Source: Andrena cerasifolii
Taxonomy: Eukaryota; Arthropoda; Insecta; Hymenoptera; Andrenidae
NCBI RefSeq assembly: GCF_050908995.1
Contig: NC_135133.1
Coordinates: forward strand, 8,226,001-8,290,000
Direction of reading: 5' to 3'
DNA: 64,000 nt
Each line of letters starts with the position of its first letter. The first letter of the stretch is position 1. The notes below the pieces were generated by a model that was given only the letters and a program-made list of their open reading frames with translations, made no database searches and was not told the DNA's origin. Positions 11,691 to 24,871 of this stretch are shown here, in pieces. The position numbers were made by a program, and so were the translations under genes.

Positions 11691-14600
11691 GGCGATAACC
11701 CGCACAGATAATTTATTACGATTTATATCCTCTAAAGCTTATTGTAAAGCTTCTTCGCTATACTTTTTGCAAGGACTCTTCTTCTTTGTAATTGCCATTT
11801 TAGGTTAAGTCCAGCACTTGTCTGAACAAACCTATGTGTTATTCAGGTGATCAAAATAACAAGGGCAAGCGTGCTACCTTATACATTTGTTTACGCGAAA
11901 ACTCACAATACTAACTGCTTTCACAAATATTCTTGACTTGTCAATTGTTATTTTTGAAATTACTTCAAACAATTATTTGTTGACATACACTTAAAAGAGC
12001 AATTAATTTCACGAACTGCTAAAAATTAGTACCTGGCCAAGAACTAGGAGCTTAACGGCAGTGTTTTATGTGCAAGCAATTTTAAGGTTGCACTGGGTGT
12101 GTTTGGAACAGTTGCAGATAAGGAAGAGGGTCGTGAGGCGAAATTAAGTTCTTCGGGAGGCTCGGTATTTTTGTGCTAGCGGTGCTGTTGCTAAGTGCCG
12201 CTGCAGTTCTTGCTTTTAACGATTTCCATACTTATCCGTGGCTTTTCCAGTCTTCAGAAGAATGTATTAAATTTTTATAGAACAACCGAGAGAATCCTTG
12301 ATAAGACTTAAATACTAATGCGGTTCAGAATTATTGAAAGTGAATTACGAGCTGGTGTGAAAAGAACGTGCAACTACTATTTCCCAAATTTTCACTCCCC
12401 ATTTTATAAACCACCTTTTATATCTGAAAATCAGCAAGCTTCAAAAAGCAAAAGGGGAACAACCGCGTGTTACATAACACCTATTATTTAACGGAACCTA
12501 CCATTGCAAAATAACGACAGTACTTTGGAAAGTTCGATTTTTATCACGAAAGTCAAGCGGAATTGTTCGCGCATAATAATTTGATTGTTTACCCCTCTTA
12601 CCCCTACTTTTGCGTGCGTCCCACCAGGAGCTACTGGAATTCTGCACGCTTGCTCGAATTCCGTGTCGATACATCTCCAACCCTTCTGTTTTTCTTCAAA
12701 AGCCTTCGCGACGAGCGTAGCAGAAAAAGCGCGCTCGCTGGGAGGAAACTCGTAGGATCCGAATGAAACAGAACGCGAAGGGCTTGTTATCTAATCTCGG
12801 AGCATGCTCCAGCTGCGGCCACTTAAAAATATACACTCCATTCGCTCTCTTTCCCTTGCAACCGCCCTACTGAATAGAACGCCTCGCCGAGTAAAAGGAA
12901 ACGTAGATTAAAAGGACTCCTTTCCGGAATTCTCGTCGCACGGAAATTAAAACGCAATTTCGCGACAGATGCTTCGATATCGTCCGCTGCGAAATTGATA
13001 ACGCCTCGTTATCGCCAATTGGTCACACCGTATCCTGTCAGCCTCAAGCGAAACTCCATAAATTCCTTTTTGTAACGCTAGCATGTCGCGCTCATGTATC
13101 CAACTAATTTTCAAAGCAATTTAAACAGGGGATAGAAAAAGTGACCAATTTATATCTCCACTTTTAACCGCGACCTCCTATCAATTCCACAGCTAAAGCG
13201 AACGATTAAAATCACTGTGCACTAGATTCCCAACTGGTACAATGAGAAATAGCTGTCGAGATAACCTTTATTGCTCCTTCCCGGTATCGAATGAAGTCGA
13301 ACCTATTTAAATTACCGATAAACCACGAGTCCGCCATTTATGGGACACTTTTTGCATTGATTTTATAGTTCACGTTGCCAATCAGAAATTCTCCTCGATA
13401 CAGAAATGAAATATCCAAGCCTTAACCTCTTAAAACAACCAATACTGAACAAAGCACACGCTTATAATTCTAACAAATGCAGGATCAGTGGGGACCACGC
13501 AAATCAGCCTACACTTAGCACCCACCTTCGATAAACAAACCGCTCCCCAATTGACCAAGTCGACTACGCTTCATCGGCGTCGGGCACGGTGCTCGATAGT
13601 GCCCAGGCGAACGCAACAAATCCAGCCGAATATCGCAGATCGATCGTGTGAATCTCGTAGCGCGGGACCACTTCGAGCAATCGCCCCACTGCAGAGCCGT
13701 TCTGGAGCAGCAGGCGAGGGCGACGCGAGATTCCAGGCACGTCCCCGTCGAACGGCCCCGATATAAACACGCGCGGGCCTGACCCGTGCGGATCGGGCAA
13801 CGAAAGAAATCTGGACAGTGGGCCGCTGGATGCGTTGTCCTGCCATTAACGAAGGGGAGAGGGGCGGGCACGCCGGCCAAGGGGTAAGGCTCGCGGGCAC
13901 GTGGTGTCCAGATGCGCCACCGTTGGTCCCAGGAATTACCCGGGGCCCACTTTCCAGGCTCCATCCGCCGCGTGTCCATGTGTTCCGACTGTTTACCACT
14001 CGCATGAATAATCCATCGGGCCACCCGTGCACTCTGTGGCCCGATCACCTTACAATAGGATCAGAGTCAGAGGGACATTTAGGGGCATCTAGGGCCCCGT
14101 AACTCTGGGATTAATAGTTCCGCGCGAAGAATACATTAACGAGATCTAGCGCTGGCTAATGACGCTGCTAATCCTTCAGCGGACGAGAGAATATCTTTGA
14201 ATTTTAACCTATTCTATTGTCGACGGGGGCCATAGATGCAGGCACTTTTCAGGAGAACAGTGGGAAGGCTAATGCGTTGCGTGGTTGTAGTAGAGGAAAT
14301 GGGGGAACGGAGGTGATAGGTTTGAGCTAACAGAAAGCTTCGGAAACAGCAGTTGCAGTTATACAGAGAATAAAATGCTAGCCTGGATGAAACTGTATCT
14401 GATATCAAAGTGGAACCTCTTACCTTCGTTCCGTACTTTATTTTACGTTACTCTGAAGTCTAAACAGTTTTCTAAACGGATATATCAGACTAATAAAGAA
14501 AACTTTGACATCTCCCCAGTCCTGCGCGTCTGTACCCTCTCCAGCATCCTTTCCGTAACGACCTTCCATTATAACTCCTGCCCAGTTCATCACTTCTCCT

Positions 14601-17315
14601 CGCCAGGTCTATAATGATCTCGCATTCAATTCTCCGCGCGGGGTTTTACAAGGTATCGAGTCGCCCGGCTCTGTAATTTAATCGTTTCTTTTTTTTACTT
14701 CGTCACGGCCCCCTTTAACGGTCCATTAATATTTAACGCGCAATCGACGCCGGGTTAAGCGGCACGCATTTTCGTCGCACCTTAAAAGCCTATCGTTCCC
14801 GCTCGAGGCCGTTTCCACGAGTTTCCACAGACTCGGGGCTCGATGATTTTACGAGGAGCCGTATCGTTCCGCGCAACATGTGTCGGCGACACGCTTTCAA
14901 GCCGCCCCGCAGCATTTACCATCGACGCGGAGGATTATTTGCAGCCTATGCCGCGGCAGTCGCTTTGCTCCTTCGATCGATCCGACGTGCGATCGTTACA
15001 CCGTCCATTTTTCGGCCCCCTTAATCGCGCCATTTGCATACTGATGCCATTTCGCGCGCCGTCACGCGCAAGTATCTGCCCGCGTCAGCGTTCCCGTAAA
15101 TAAACCTTGAGAAATAGCACTGAAATATTGCAACAAGCTGGTCCTGCACCGCCCCGCGCCTTAATAACGAAGAATCTTCTTTTTCTTAAAGAATATTAAC
15201 GCTATCGTTGCCCCGAGAGATTTATGTCCATTGTGGAATCTCGAAAGCGGGTCGAGAAGTTGGATTTTTAAGTTTAATTATAGCGGAGGATCGATCGCGC
15301 TGAATTCTTTATGGCTTCGCTCATTTCGGATGATATTAAAGGGACTTTGATTTTCAGATGCACAGTGGGTCATTGATAAGCCGTGTCGGATGGGATGTAT
15401 TAAAATTGCCATTTTGAGCGAAACGTTTCGGAGCAAGCGACAGGGTAGTTTAAAAATCCCCCTGAAACTCGCACCCTCCAACATTTTTCACGCTTAAACG
15501 CGACGACGGAAGTTTCCATGCTTAAATACGCCGAAGGGTTCGGTTCTGCGCTTGGGGACGAGGACAATTTGAAAGTTTCGGTACTTCCGCTTAACGATGC
15601 GGCGATATTAAAGAAGCTACAGAGAACGGCCACTGCAAGAAATAAAGACGCTGCTGGGATGAAGATTCTAATTACCACTGTTTCGGAATAACTAATACCA
15701 CTAGACGAAGTAGGTACCTATTTACATTTGCCATTATTCGCGCGAGTCCTTTCTTCCCCTGAAACAAGCCTCTTCCTGTAGAACCAACGGAGCAATACAA
15801 TTTCCCAGACACTTCTTCACATTTCCCCTGCCTTTATTTACGAACAAACGCCACTCGGCAAGCTTTTCTAATACCGATGCTACGAAGTCACCGCAGGGCC
15901 GTGCGGAATACAGAAGTAGTAATACCATTAAACGTGACGTTTTACATTTCCCATCCTTCATGCGTCCCTCGGTCCCCTTAAATAAGCTGCTCCCCGGGCA
16001 AGGTAAGTTACAACGTTTGTCCCTTCGAAACTATTCCATGTTTTATTTATTTCCATGGCTCTCCTCCCCCCGCTGCCCGTCTTCGTCTATTCCGCTCGGC
16101 TTTGGTCGCTTTTGATTGTCCGTCGTGTCGCGACGGCGGCGTGAATATCAATGACGGAAGAACCATCCCCCTCCATCTACGCCCCGATGATCCGCGACTC
16201 TAACGGTAGAGAGCGCAAGATATGCGCACCTGGTCGGTAATTAGGCCAGGGGTCAATTAACCCACGCATTTCGCTAACCAGGCCCGATCCAGCCTCTGCC
16301 ACGGTTTCATTAGGCGATATCGCACCTATAAACACAGGGTGCACCCCTTTTTGCTTTTCAACGTTAGCCAGGCCTTCGGTTCCTTCCTTCCTGTCTTTTG
16401 TCGGCACGCGAGTCAAACTCCTTTCCACCTCCCCTCCGTTTAATTGCAACTGGGTCAGAGGCTCGCCCCGCAGTGATAATTATCGCGGTTTAGAAAAGTA
16501 TGGAAATCCAGGTCGGTACGCGGGTCTCCTATTAAAAGCCGCGCGATTTTTCATCGAGCTATCAAGGTTTTCGAGCGCGATCGAACGCTGTGCATATGTC
16601 AGAGTCGAAGCGCTACTTCAGCGAATGTATACAATCACTGAGTAGTCGATTATGCGCACGGTGATTTGATTCGGTGAACCAGAAATGAAATTTAAACTTT
16701 TATGGTAGTAGTGACTTCTTTCTACGGTAAATCGTTCCGCAGTAGAGCATACGTCGGTGGAAAGTTATTAACAATTAGTCAACCTACCTACCCCTTGGGA
16801 CAACCAGCCCCGGTCTCCCCTACTTGCCTTTCCAGCGTTCTGCGTGACGTCAGGCGCGAAAATCTCATGGAAATGATTCATTCGCAGATACTAGATAACT
16901 TATGCGCGCTGCGATCCGATGGTAACTCTGGGATACTAATGCTATTCAATGGGTATAGTTTGCTAATGGGGGAACGCAGCAGCGATCGTTCTTGCTCAAT
17001 ATCAGCTCCTGCTATTCTGACAATCTTCAGACTTGAACGATTACTTTTGACCTGACACTTTACACGAAAACAGCTGAAGTAGGTAGCCACGAATCGCAAT
17101 CACCGTGTACTCAAATCTAACTCCTCATTCAGAAACAAAGATTTCACTCACGTGGGTGAAATCTTCAATATTTCTTAACTCACTCATATCACACTCAAGA
17201 ACAGATCTCAATGCCAAACTCTGCAGAGGAGAAATCGACTTAAGGATACATTTTCGTGTGATTTAAAAAAAAACTATAACACGCAGGGTAAAAAGTCTTT
17301 TTGGTATTGATTTAT
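11691..17315. other. Non-coding stretch, no gene recognised
   Basis: Mixed composition. Overlapping open frames at 13.5-14.1 kb on both strands are shadows of one CpG-rich patch and match nothing I know. No splice-consistent exon chain could be built. No RNA gene recognised. Confidence 0.5.
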
Positions 17316-17625
17316 ACATATTTCAAGATGGTAACAATAATTTTTCTATTGTTTTTTCTCCGATGTAATCTTGAATGAATAGCTATAACTCTGACGGTGA
17401 TAAAAACACGTTGATATTTGGAGATAGGCTCGTTTGAAATCAAAAACCGAAAGTTTTTCTTAAAATATATGAGTATGGTTATCGAATTACCAATCGTTAC
17501 TGCACAATAATAAAAATTCGATGATTGGTACATGTTTTAGTCAACCTACAGTTACCTATAGCTATTTATTCAAGATTACACCGAAGAAAAAACAATAAAA
17601 AAAATGTTATCATCTTAAAATATGT
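17316..17625. repeat. Inverted repeat, ~78-bp arms (foldback)
   Basis: The left arm (17316 to about 17393, beginning ACATATTTCAAGATGGTAAC) is repeated in inverted orientation at about 17548-17625 (ending CATCTTAAAATATGT). The arms match through the blocks AACAATA, CCGATGTAATCTTGAAT and AGCTATAAC. About 155 bp separate them. The structure is that of a foldback element or an old MITE, but I could not define outer ends or a target duplication. Confidence 0.6.
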
Positions 17626-19424
17626 AGGGGAGGGGGTATAGTGGGGTAGCGAGGTAAGATGGGGTATCGTAAATAAACGATAATCGAAAAATGCTAGATA
17701 TTTGACGAACGTACCAAAAAGAAGCCACTGTATCGTAACAGTTTGTTTTTAAAGTTTAATAACATCCAATTATTATTTAAATATTCCTCAAACTATATAC
17801 CAAACACAAAAGTATTAACTTACAATCATATATTGATTCATAAGAACTTAAATAAAAGTTATAATTATCAATTCTTTTGCTTTCGCTTAGCCTCCCCATC
17901 ATGCTCCCTTCCCCTATAAATCGATATCAAAAAGAATGTTTATCCTATCTGCTACAGTTTTCTTTAAAAAAAATCCCACATCGTGGAGGGATTACACGAG
18001 AACGCACCCTTAATTCCCACAGCCGGAGCTATCGAGACTCCAAGTCGCCACGTTCTTCCTTAAGATCCTCTAATTACTCCCAAACAGCGTATAATCGTAT
18101 ACCCAGCTCGCGGTAAATATTCACGAGGCCATTATACAAAGCGGATGAGCGTAATTTGCGCAAGACCGAGAGTGCGGGCGACGGCGGCGCGCCTGGGCGC
18201 GCCAGCCCATCGAGGGGCACTCGATCGCCGCGCGATCGACCGTTCCAAGGGTCCTTTCGCTTGCACGTCGATCACCCGGTATGCAACGCGACCGACCACG
18301 ACACGAGACAATAGGACACTCCATGCAACATGTGTTACCAGCCTTGTAAAGCGAGGGAGAGGTACGCCGTACCGTCCTTCGTGTCCGTGCACAGCACGCC
18401 TGCGTGCCCGCGCGGACGGCTGGTTTGCACGGTGCGTGCCCGGGGTGCATGAAGCTGGTAAATAAGCGGTAAAAAGCCACGGGGCCAGCTGGGCCGGTCC
18501 GTCTGCGCGGGGACGCCATTGTCAGCGTGGTTATTGCAATCCGTACGCGATGAAATTACTACCCCCCCCCCCCTGTTTGATAGCGGGGTTACGACGCATA
18601 ATGCCTGTCGAACAAGCGATCGGCGGCCTTGTCTCGTCGGATCAAGAAGCCCGCTGCCGCCTGATATCTCAGGCACATGTTTCGGCCCCTCCCTTCCGAA
18701 GAGAAATTGATAATGAGGGAAGTAGAAAGGAGCAGAGGAGGCACGTGCGTGATAGAGCGAAAGGGAGGATCGCGTGACAAGGTGTCGTCAGCCTGGCGAT
18801 GCTCGGGGCTCGTTGGCTTTCGGTGCTGCACGGCGGGTTGCGTTTGGCCCTCTCGGGGGCAGACTTTCGAAGACGGAGCAACTGAATAAAGAAGAGAAGC
18901 GGGAGGATTTATTGTTCTCAGTTAATTAGAATGGCTACCGCGGATGTTGCCTGGGATGAGGGATTGAAAATTAGTGGACCTTAAGCCGCGCTCCCACGTG
19001 TACAATGAGAAGCACGCCGGAACTGTTGTAGTGTTTAGAGTTTCCTAGAGTTTTCCCTTAAAATAAGTGGTTGAGAAGCGTTACTCTTTTCATAAAATAA
19101 TAATTGGCAGGGGAGACTTAATTAAGAAGGTAATGTATTTTATCTGTTTGTAGATGGTAATTGAGTTTATTGTAACTAAATAAAATTTAAAAAAATGGCA
19201 CTATCACAGCCAAACTGTAGTCCTACGTGGAAACGGGGCTTAAAGGTTTCCCTAATCGAGTTTGTCCCACTCCGGCAGGAGGCACGGGCAAACTCGACAG
19301 ATTTTCGCTGCGTGGAAGCTGGGAGCGGGCTTAAATGGCGCGCGATTAAACACCCACATAGCGGGGACAATAATTCATTATAATTTTAAACCGGCCGCCC
19401 GTGTCCGGGTCCTATTAAGGGGAC
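17626..19424. other. Non-coding stretch
   Basis: AT-rich to about 17.9 kb, then CpG-rich to about 19.0 kb with a 12-base C run near 18560. Nothing coding is supported. Confidence 0.5.
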
Positions 19425-19428
19425 CTTC

Positions 19429-20148
19429 CGGTCTAGAACCCCCCAAAATAGGTGATCTTTAAGAATTAATTAGAGGAAAACTACTATATATAATTTAATG
19501 GGACTTTTTGCACTGTATTAAGGATGTCTTAAATTATAGAAATATATTTTTTGGTTTGTAATTAATCATTGCAGACGGCACTGGGGAGTCGTTAAAGCCA
19601 AGGTGTCAAAAAATTGATCCAAATCGGTGGGGCCTGTATCTCCAAAAGTTATTATCCGATTCGACTGAAACTTTTCTTATTTTGAAGAATACACTTCTGG
19701 CTTGGGGGAAACCAGAAGAAATTACAAACATGACATTTTTTAGAAAACAACGACACTTGAAGTTTGAAATCACATTTTCCCTATAGTTTTCATCCTTTCA
19801 ACGCCTTAGAAAATTATGAATTTTCAAATTTTTGTGATTTCTTCTTGCATCCCCCCTAGCCAGAAGTATATTCTTCAAAATAAAAAAAGCTTCAGTCGAA
19901 TCGGATAATAACTTTTTGAGATACAGGTCCCACCGTTTTGAGAACTCTGTTTCGAGAAAAACGCGTTTAAAGTTTTACGCGGGCGCCGAGTGGCCGGGTT
20001 TTACCCCTGCATTTGCCGCTACTCAAAAGCCCATAGCTTCGGGAATTTTACGAATTTCAACAAACGCTTTTAAACACGTATTCCTAAAAGGTTGAACATT
20101 CGAAAAACGAAATAAAAAAAAAATCGATTTTTAGACCGGAACCTCCCC
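19429..20148. mobile_element. TTAA-flanked foldback element 1 (piggyBac-like MITE)
   Basis: TTAA at 19425-19428 and at 20149-20152 flank a 720-bp unit beginning GGGGACCTTCCGGTCTA and ending with the near-complement TAGACCGGAACCTCCCC. Inside, a second inverted pair is obvious: TTATTATCCGATTCGACTGA near 19649 returns as its reverse complement near 19890. The arms therefore extend over most of the element. TTAA target duplications and G-rich ends are what piggyBac-type elements leave. No transposase frame is present, so it would be non-autonomous. The family label is an inference; the TTAA flanks and palindromic structure are seen directly. Confidence 0.75.
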
Positions 20149-20152
20149 TTAA

Positions 20153-23100
20153 GGCTGGTAGCAAACACGGTTAACCTGTTTCGTGTTGCTGACGCTCCTG
20201 GCGTTTAGCTTTCGCTCGCAGTTCATTTTTCCGCGCCCGGTTCGACCCGAGCGCGCCCCGGTGCTTCCTCACAGACACCAGGCCATCTCTTTTCAGGGGT
20301 GGGCCCTTCAGAGCGGATCAGAGTTGTCTGGCAGGGGGAGGTAGATAGAAATTGGTGAAGGGGGATGTCGCATGGCTCGCGACGATAACGCGTCTATCGT
20401 TCCATCGCGGCTTTATCCGCGATGCCCATTGAAACGGACTCGAAATGGACGAAAGTGGCGAGGGAACAGACGGGGCACGGGGGCCGTCGACTCGAGACGA
20501 GCCGAGAGCGGATCGAAGACGCCAGCTGACTCGCTGCTGACGGCGTAGCGGTGCCGCATTGTCGACGAGATTATTGCCCGAGCCGTCGATGAAATTGTAC
20601 CGTTCACTCGAGCCTGTCGAGCACCCACTCCTGGGGCACAGGATCGCGCGTGGCTCGACCCTCGCCTCTTTGAAGCCCTCCCCCCCGCGACGAGATTCCC
20701 AAGTTGCTGCGAGGCTGATCGCTGCGCGCTGCGGAAACGACACGGTCTACGTGCCCATGGAAACGCATTTAGAGTATCGAATGATCCTCGAGACGGGCGG
20801 ACAAAGCCGCTCGAATGCGAACGCGAAACAGGGGTGGGCGAAACAGAGAGGGGTTCCAGAGTATACTTTCGATTGCTTGTCGGGTAATAATAACTGGAAC
20901 GAAACTATAATCGCAATTCAAACCACAAATCTACATCCCCCGGGGTGATTATTGAAAACTCCAACCACTTCGCGCGAGATCTATCCAGCATAAATTCATT
21001 GTGAGCGTTCCGAATGCGAATAAGGGTCGAATGAAATTTTAATATCGAAGCGCGTGCAAAGGGCTGTTACGTCGTTTCGATTTCTCTATCGTTTTCTACC
21101 CGCGCCCCTAGGGGGTGCCGACAAAGCCGGCGCGTTGCAGTGGCGCAAAGAAACACCCTTTGCGAGCGTCGCACTTACAACACTCGCGGCGAGGTAGCAA
21201 CGGCTTCCCAATCGCTGCGGGACGATCGACAAATCGCTCGCGATTGAAACGCGAGAGGCTAACGAGCCGCGACAAGGGAGGAACGCCGCGCAGCGGCGAC
21301 GTTCACTTCTCCTCGCTTCACCGAGCCCCGCTCCTCGTCACACGTGCCCGCGTGCGCGCACGGGATAAAATAAAAAAAGGCGAGGAAGAAAGGGCAGGTG
21401 AGAAATACTCTACGTGCCATACGCCGTGCGTAGGCGACTCGCTCGATTAATCTAACGCTGTGCAACACGCCTCCTCACGGTTATTACGGTTAAACCTGCG
21501 CCACCCTACCTCTGGATGTAATACCATACAGTGGTGCAGGAGACTGGAAAGCGACCGAGGGGGGGGGGGGGTGGTGTGCCGGCGTCGTGTCCCCTTATAC
21601 AGGGTGGGGTATGAATTCTTAGCACGACCGCGAAAGACGTGATTCCTTGTGGAAAAATAAGCGGAAAGTGCGGCGCTAAGCTTTCCTCTAACAGTCTTCC
21701 TCTTCGGGGGAACCGAGTTTGGCGGACGAGTATGTACGTGTCCACTGGCAGTTGGCACGGATGTGGTTTGTTGTTTGAGAAATTACTGGAGGGCGATATC
21801 AGTGGCGGATTTAAGAAAATAAGCCCCGGTGGCTAACGTTCTGGGACACCCTGTGTACGTAACAGAATTACAGATAAATTTACGCGCGCGGGGGATGAAA
21901 ATATATATATTTTATATATATATATATATATATTTTATATATATATATATATTTTATATATATATATATAATAATATATAATAATATATATATTTTATAT
22001 ATATATTTTATAACTTTCCCTCATTTTTTATCTTTTTATGTAATAATGGTAATATTTTTGTATCTCTGTACACTAAAGGGTTTCCCGTCAATAATAATAA
22101 TAATAAAATCGTAGGAAAATAAAGAAATATACTTTTCGGACGGAATCATAATTTCTTGGAAGATTGGGCCCAGGCAGAAACTAGGGACTTATCCCCATCT
22201 CCACCCTGTACATCCTCCCAAGCTCCCTCGCGCACTACACCTAATATCCCCAATGTCGATTATTATTCCGCGTGGACGGAGAACGCTGGCTCCGCGTCGA
22301 CGCGCGCGAGACAGCCTCTCAATCAATAATCGTAATTGCTATCGACGTGGTGGAAAATAACGATGGATTTTTATTCGTTAATTTTCCGCGTGCACTTGGC
22401 ACTGGGGGCAGCTTAATTGTATGTATCGCGTTCGACTGTCGCCCTGATGGGTGTTGGAGCGCGAACGAGAGCCCGTGGCTATTCCGTCCCGCGAGATCTC
22501 TGGGACGAATGTGTTCGCTCCGACCGGTTGCACAGGGGTCCAGCGTTATCGTGGCGCCGATGTTATCGCGGTCCTTTATCACCGCTCCTTACCTAGGCGT
22601 TCTATGCGCCTTCGTCATGGACAGCACAATGCGCCAGCAGGATCGCCCACACAAGAGGGGCTCTCTCGATAATTCAACGGGACAGGGCGAAAAAAATCAA
22701 TAGTACAACCACCCCGATGGGGGGTCCCCTAACTCTAACGTGCATATACAGACGCGAGAGAGTGCCACGAACCCGCTTTCTACCTCGTATACTTAATGAG
22801 CGCGGCAAGCCTATTTGCGCGACGCGTAGGTACGGTTTGACGCTCGGCGATTGGAAAATCGACTCTCAAACGCCTCCTCTAGGTATTTCTTTATGCATCT
22901 GTCGTTGCTTCTCCCTCGAAAGGACGAGCAACGGAAATTCCACTTGCGAGCTAACCAAAACTCCTCGGCGCAACTGCACCCCACCGTTAAAAGACTCTCC
23001 GCCGAATTTTCGGAGTAAACAGGCTCCGCGGACCGAGCTGCCGCCGCGAGGAGCGGGGAAAACGAATATATCAACCGACGAGAACGGAGCGCGCTCCATT

Positions 23101-24646
23101 TTCTTTAATAAAATCTTCAGAAGAATCCTCGCGCCGCTTGTTCCTCCTCCGCGGAGCGGAACTCGCGAGGGTCGTGTCAAAGAATTATATCCCGGCGCCG
23201 AACAGCGGCGACGGGCTCCCCGTAATATGCAATTCGAAGACAGACCGGCGCCAGGACGCGGCGGAAACGGACGGGCGTTCGTGTGACGCGCGCGAAGGTG
23301 CGTATCGATCTGTGAAAGCGAGAGTAACGCTTCCGAGATACGGCCAGAAAGCTTAGGAGAAGTTTATTCTCCGTCCAGGAGGCTTTTCTCCCCCCCGGCC
23401 GACGAACGCGATGAATCTCGTTAACTATTTCGAGGGTGAGCGGAGAGCCAAAGCAGAGGACGGCCTCGAAGGACGCTTCAGAGGGTTCCGAACAACCCCT
23501 GGAGACGCAGGGGCTAGGGAGAAAACACGGGGAACGGCCGAGAGATCGATTTTTCCCGGAGGTTTTTCATCGGCAATCGGCGTAGACGCATTGTTCGCGA
23601 CCACCCTCTCATCGCTCACCCTTCCCTCCGCCGCCCCTCGCTGGATTACAGGCAAAACGATTTAATCTTGGAACAACCTACATCTGTCGCGTCGTGCCGC
23701 GAATTACCTATGCCACGGTCAATAATTTAGAGTCCACCGGGACCGTTCCGATTCCACAGGTAACAGGGAATTACGTGGCGAATATTATTTCACATTTAAC
23801 GTCGCGCTGGACAGTCGATAAATCGATTCCCTCCCCGCGCCCCCGGCACCCCCATTGGCAGCGGGAATAATTGAAAAGCCAGCCCGGGCCCCGCGTCGAT
23901 AACGCGCAGAAATGCAATCGCGAGCGGCTGGAAGCGTCCGCAGCAACAAAATTGTTATCGAATATTCGGACGGGGCGAAAAATAGCTGTTCGATATCGCG
24001 CTGAGTTCTCGAGGGGCCGTTTTAAACAACGCGTCGCTTGTCTCGGGCACTGCGGGGCGGCAGGGGGTGGCGGTGCAAATGGAGATTGAACGATTCCAAG
24101 GAGATGGTAAGATTTGATCGAGGATGGTTATTTAGGAAGAGCGACGTCTAACGAGCTGTGCGTGCGTTTGATACGATTTGATGCGGAGTTCTCGTTGGAG
24201 ACTAAACGGTACTTTCTACCGACGTTTGAAATATACGATGATTGTGTGTACGGCGGTGTTGCTATGGCTCGGATAGCATGGGATTGCTGTTGGAAGCCAT
24301 TTCCTCTAAGTCACGCTGGATTTTAGAAACGGAGAACTTATTATGGCGCAGGTAATATCCCAATGGCACTAATTTGACGATCGAAGGAGACGATGGATAC
24401 GGCTTGTTAATAAAAATCATTTCCCTGGGTCTATGACGCGTTAAGGTGTGTCGAGGTGAGTCGGCCCATATTTCAGGATATATTTCAGACTCTATACGTA
24501 AAAACGCGTTAAAGTGCAGACCAATTGCTTCTCTAGAAGCCAAACAGTTGAATGGATAGCGTCATTTCGCTTCGTTCTGTGGTTTTGCCGATTTATAGGC
24601 TACTAGCTTTAGATACTACTCGGCTTCGCCCGGAATTTAGATTCTC
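20153..24646. other. Non-coding, CpG-rich stretch
   Basis: No gene is supported. It contains the TA-repeat block listed separately, an (AAT)n run at about 22090-22107, a G run near 21560, and one orphan end (CAGTGGCGGATTTAAG at 21800-21815) identical in type to the mini-elements at 24.6 and 55.8 kb but with no visible partner. Confidence 0.5.
21901..22012. repeat. (TA)n microsatellite block with TTTTA interruptions
   Basis: About 110 bases of nearly pure TA dinucleotide broken at intervals by TTTTA and AATAA units. The block abuts CpG-rich DNA on the left. Confidence 0.9.
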
Positions 24647-24863
24647 CAGTGGCGGATTTTAACAGTGCGGCTAATGAGCAGTTGCCGCCAGTTGCCTAGA
24701 AGGCCCCCCAGGGCTCTATCTCCAGAAAAAAATTATGATTTGGTATTATCCAAACACTACATTCTTTTTTCTTACTACTACACTTGGCTGGTTTTTAGTA
24801 AACTACCTCTTCACTTTCCCGTGACTATTTTCACCTAGGCCTTTTATCTTAAATCCGCCACTG
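24647..24863. mobile_element. hAT-like mini-element, CAGTGGCGGATTT ends
   Basis: The 217-bp unit begins CAGTGGCGGATTTTAA and ends TTAAATCCGCCACTG. The flanks are AGATTCTC (24639-24646) and AGATTATC (24864-24871), an 8-bp target duplication with one mismatch. Eight-base duplications and CAGNG ends fit the hAT superfamily. There is no coding capacity. The same ends occur on the 52-bp element at 55.8 kb. Confidence 0.8.
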
Positions 24864-24871
24864 AGATTATC

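Noticed and set aside
13488..14102. Open frames up to 177 codons on both strands
   Set aside because: Shadows of one CpG-rich patch; no motif and no splice partners.
21800..21815. CAGTGGCGGATTTAAG as a complete mini-element
   Set aside because: Only one end is present; no inverted partner was found in the following sequence.
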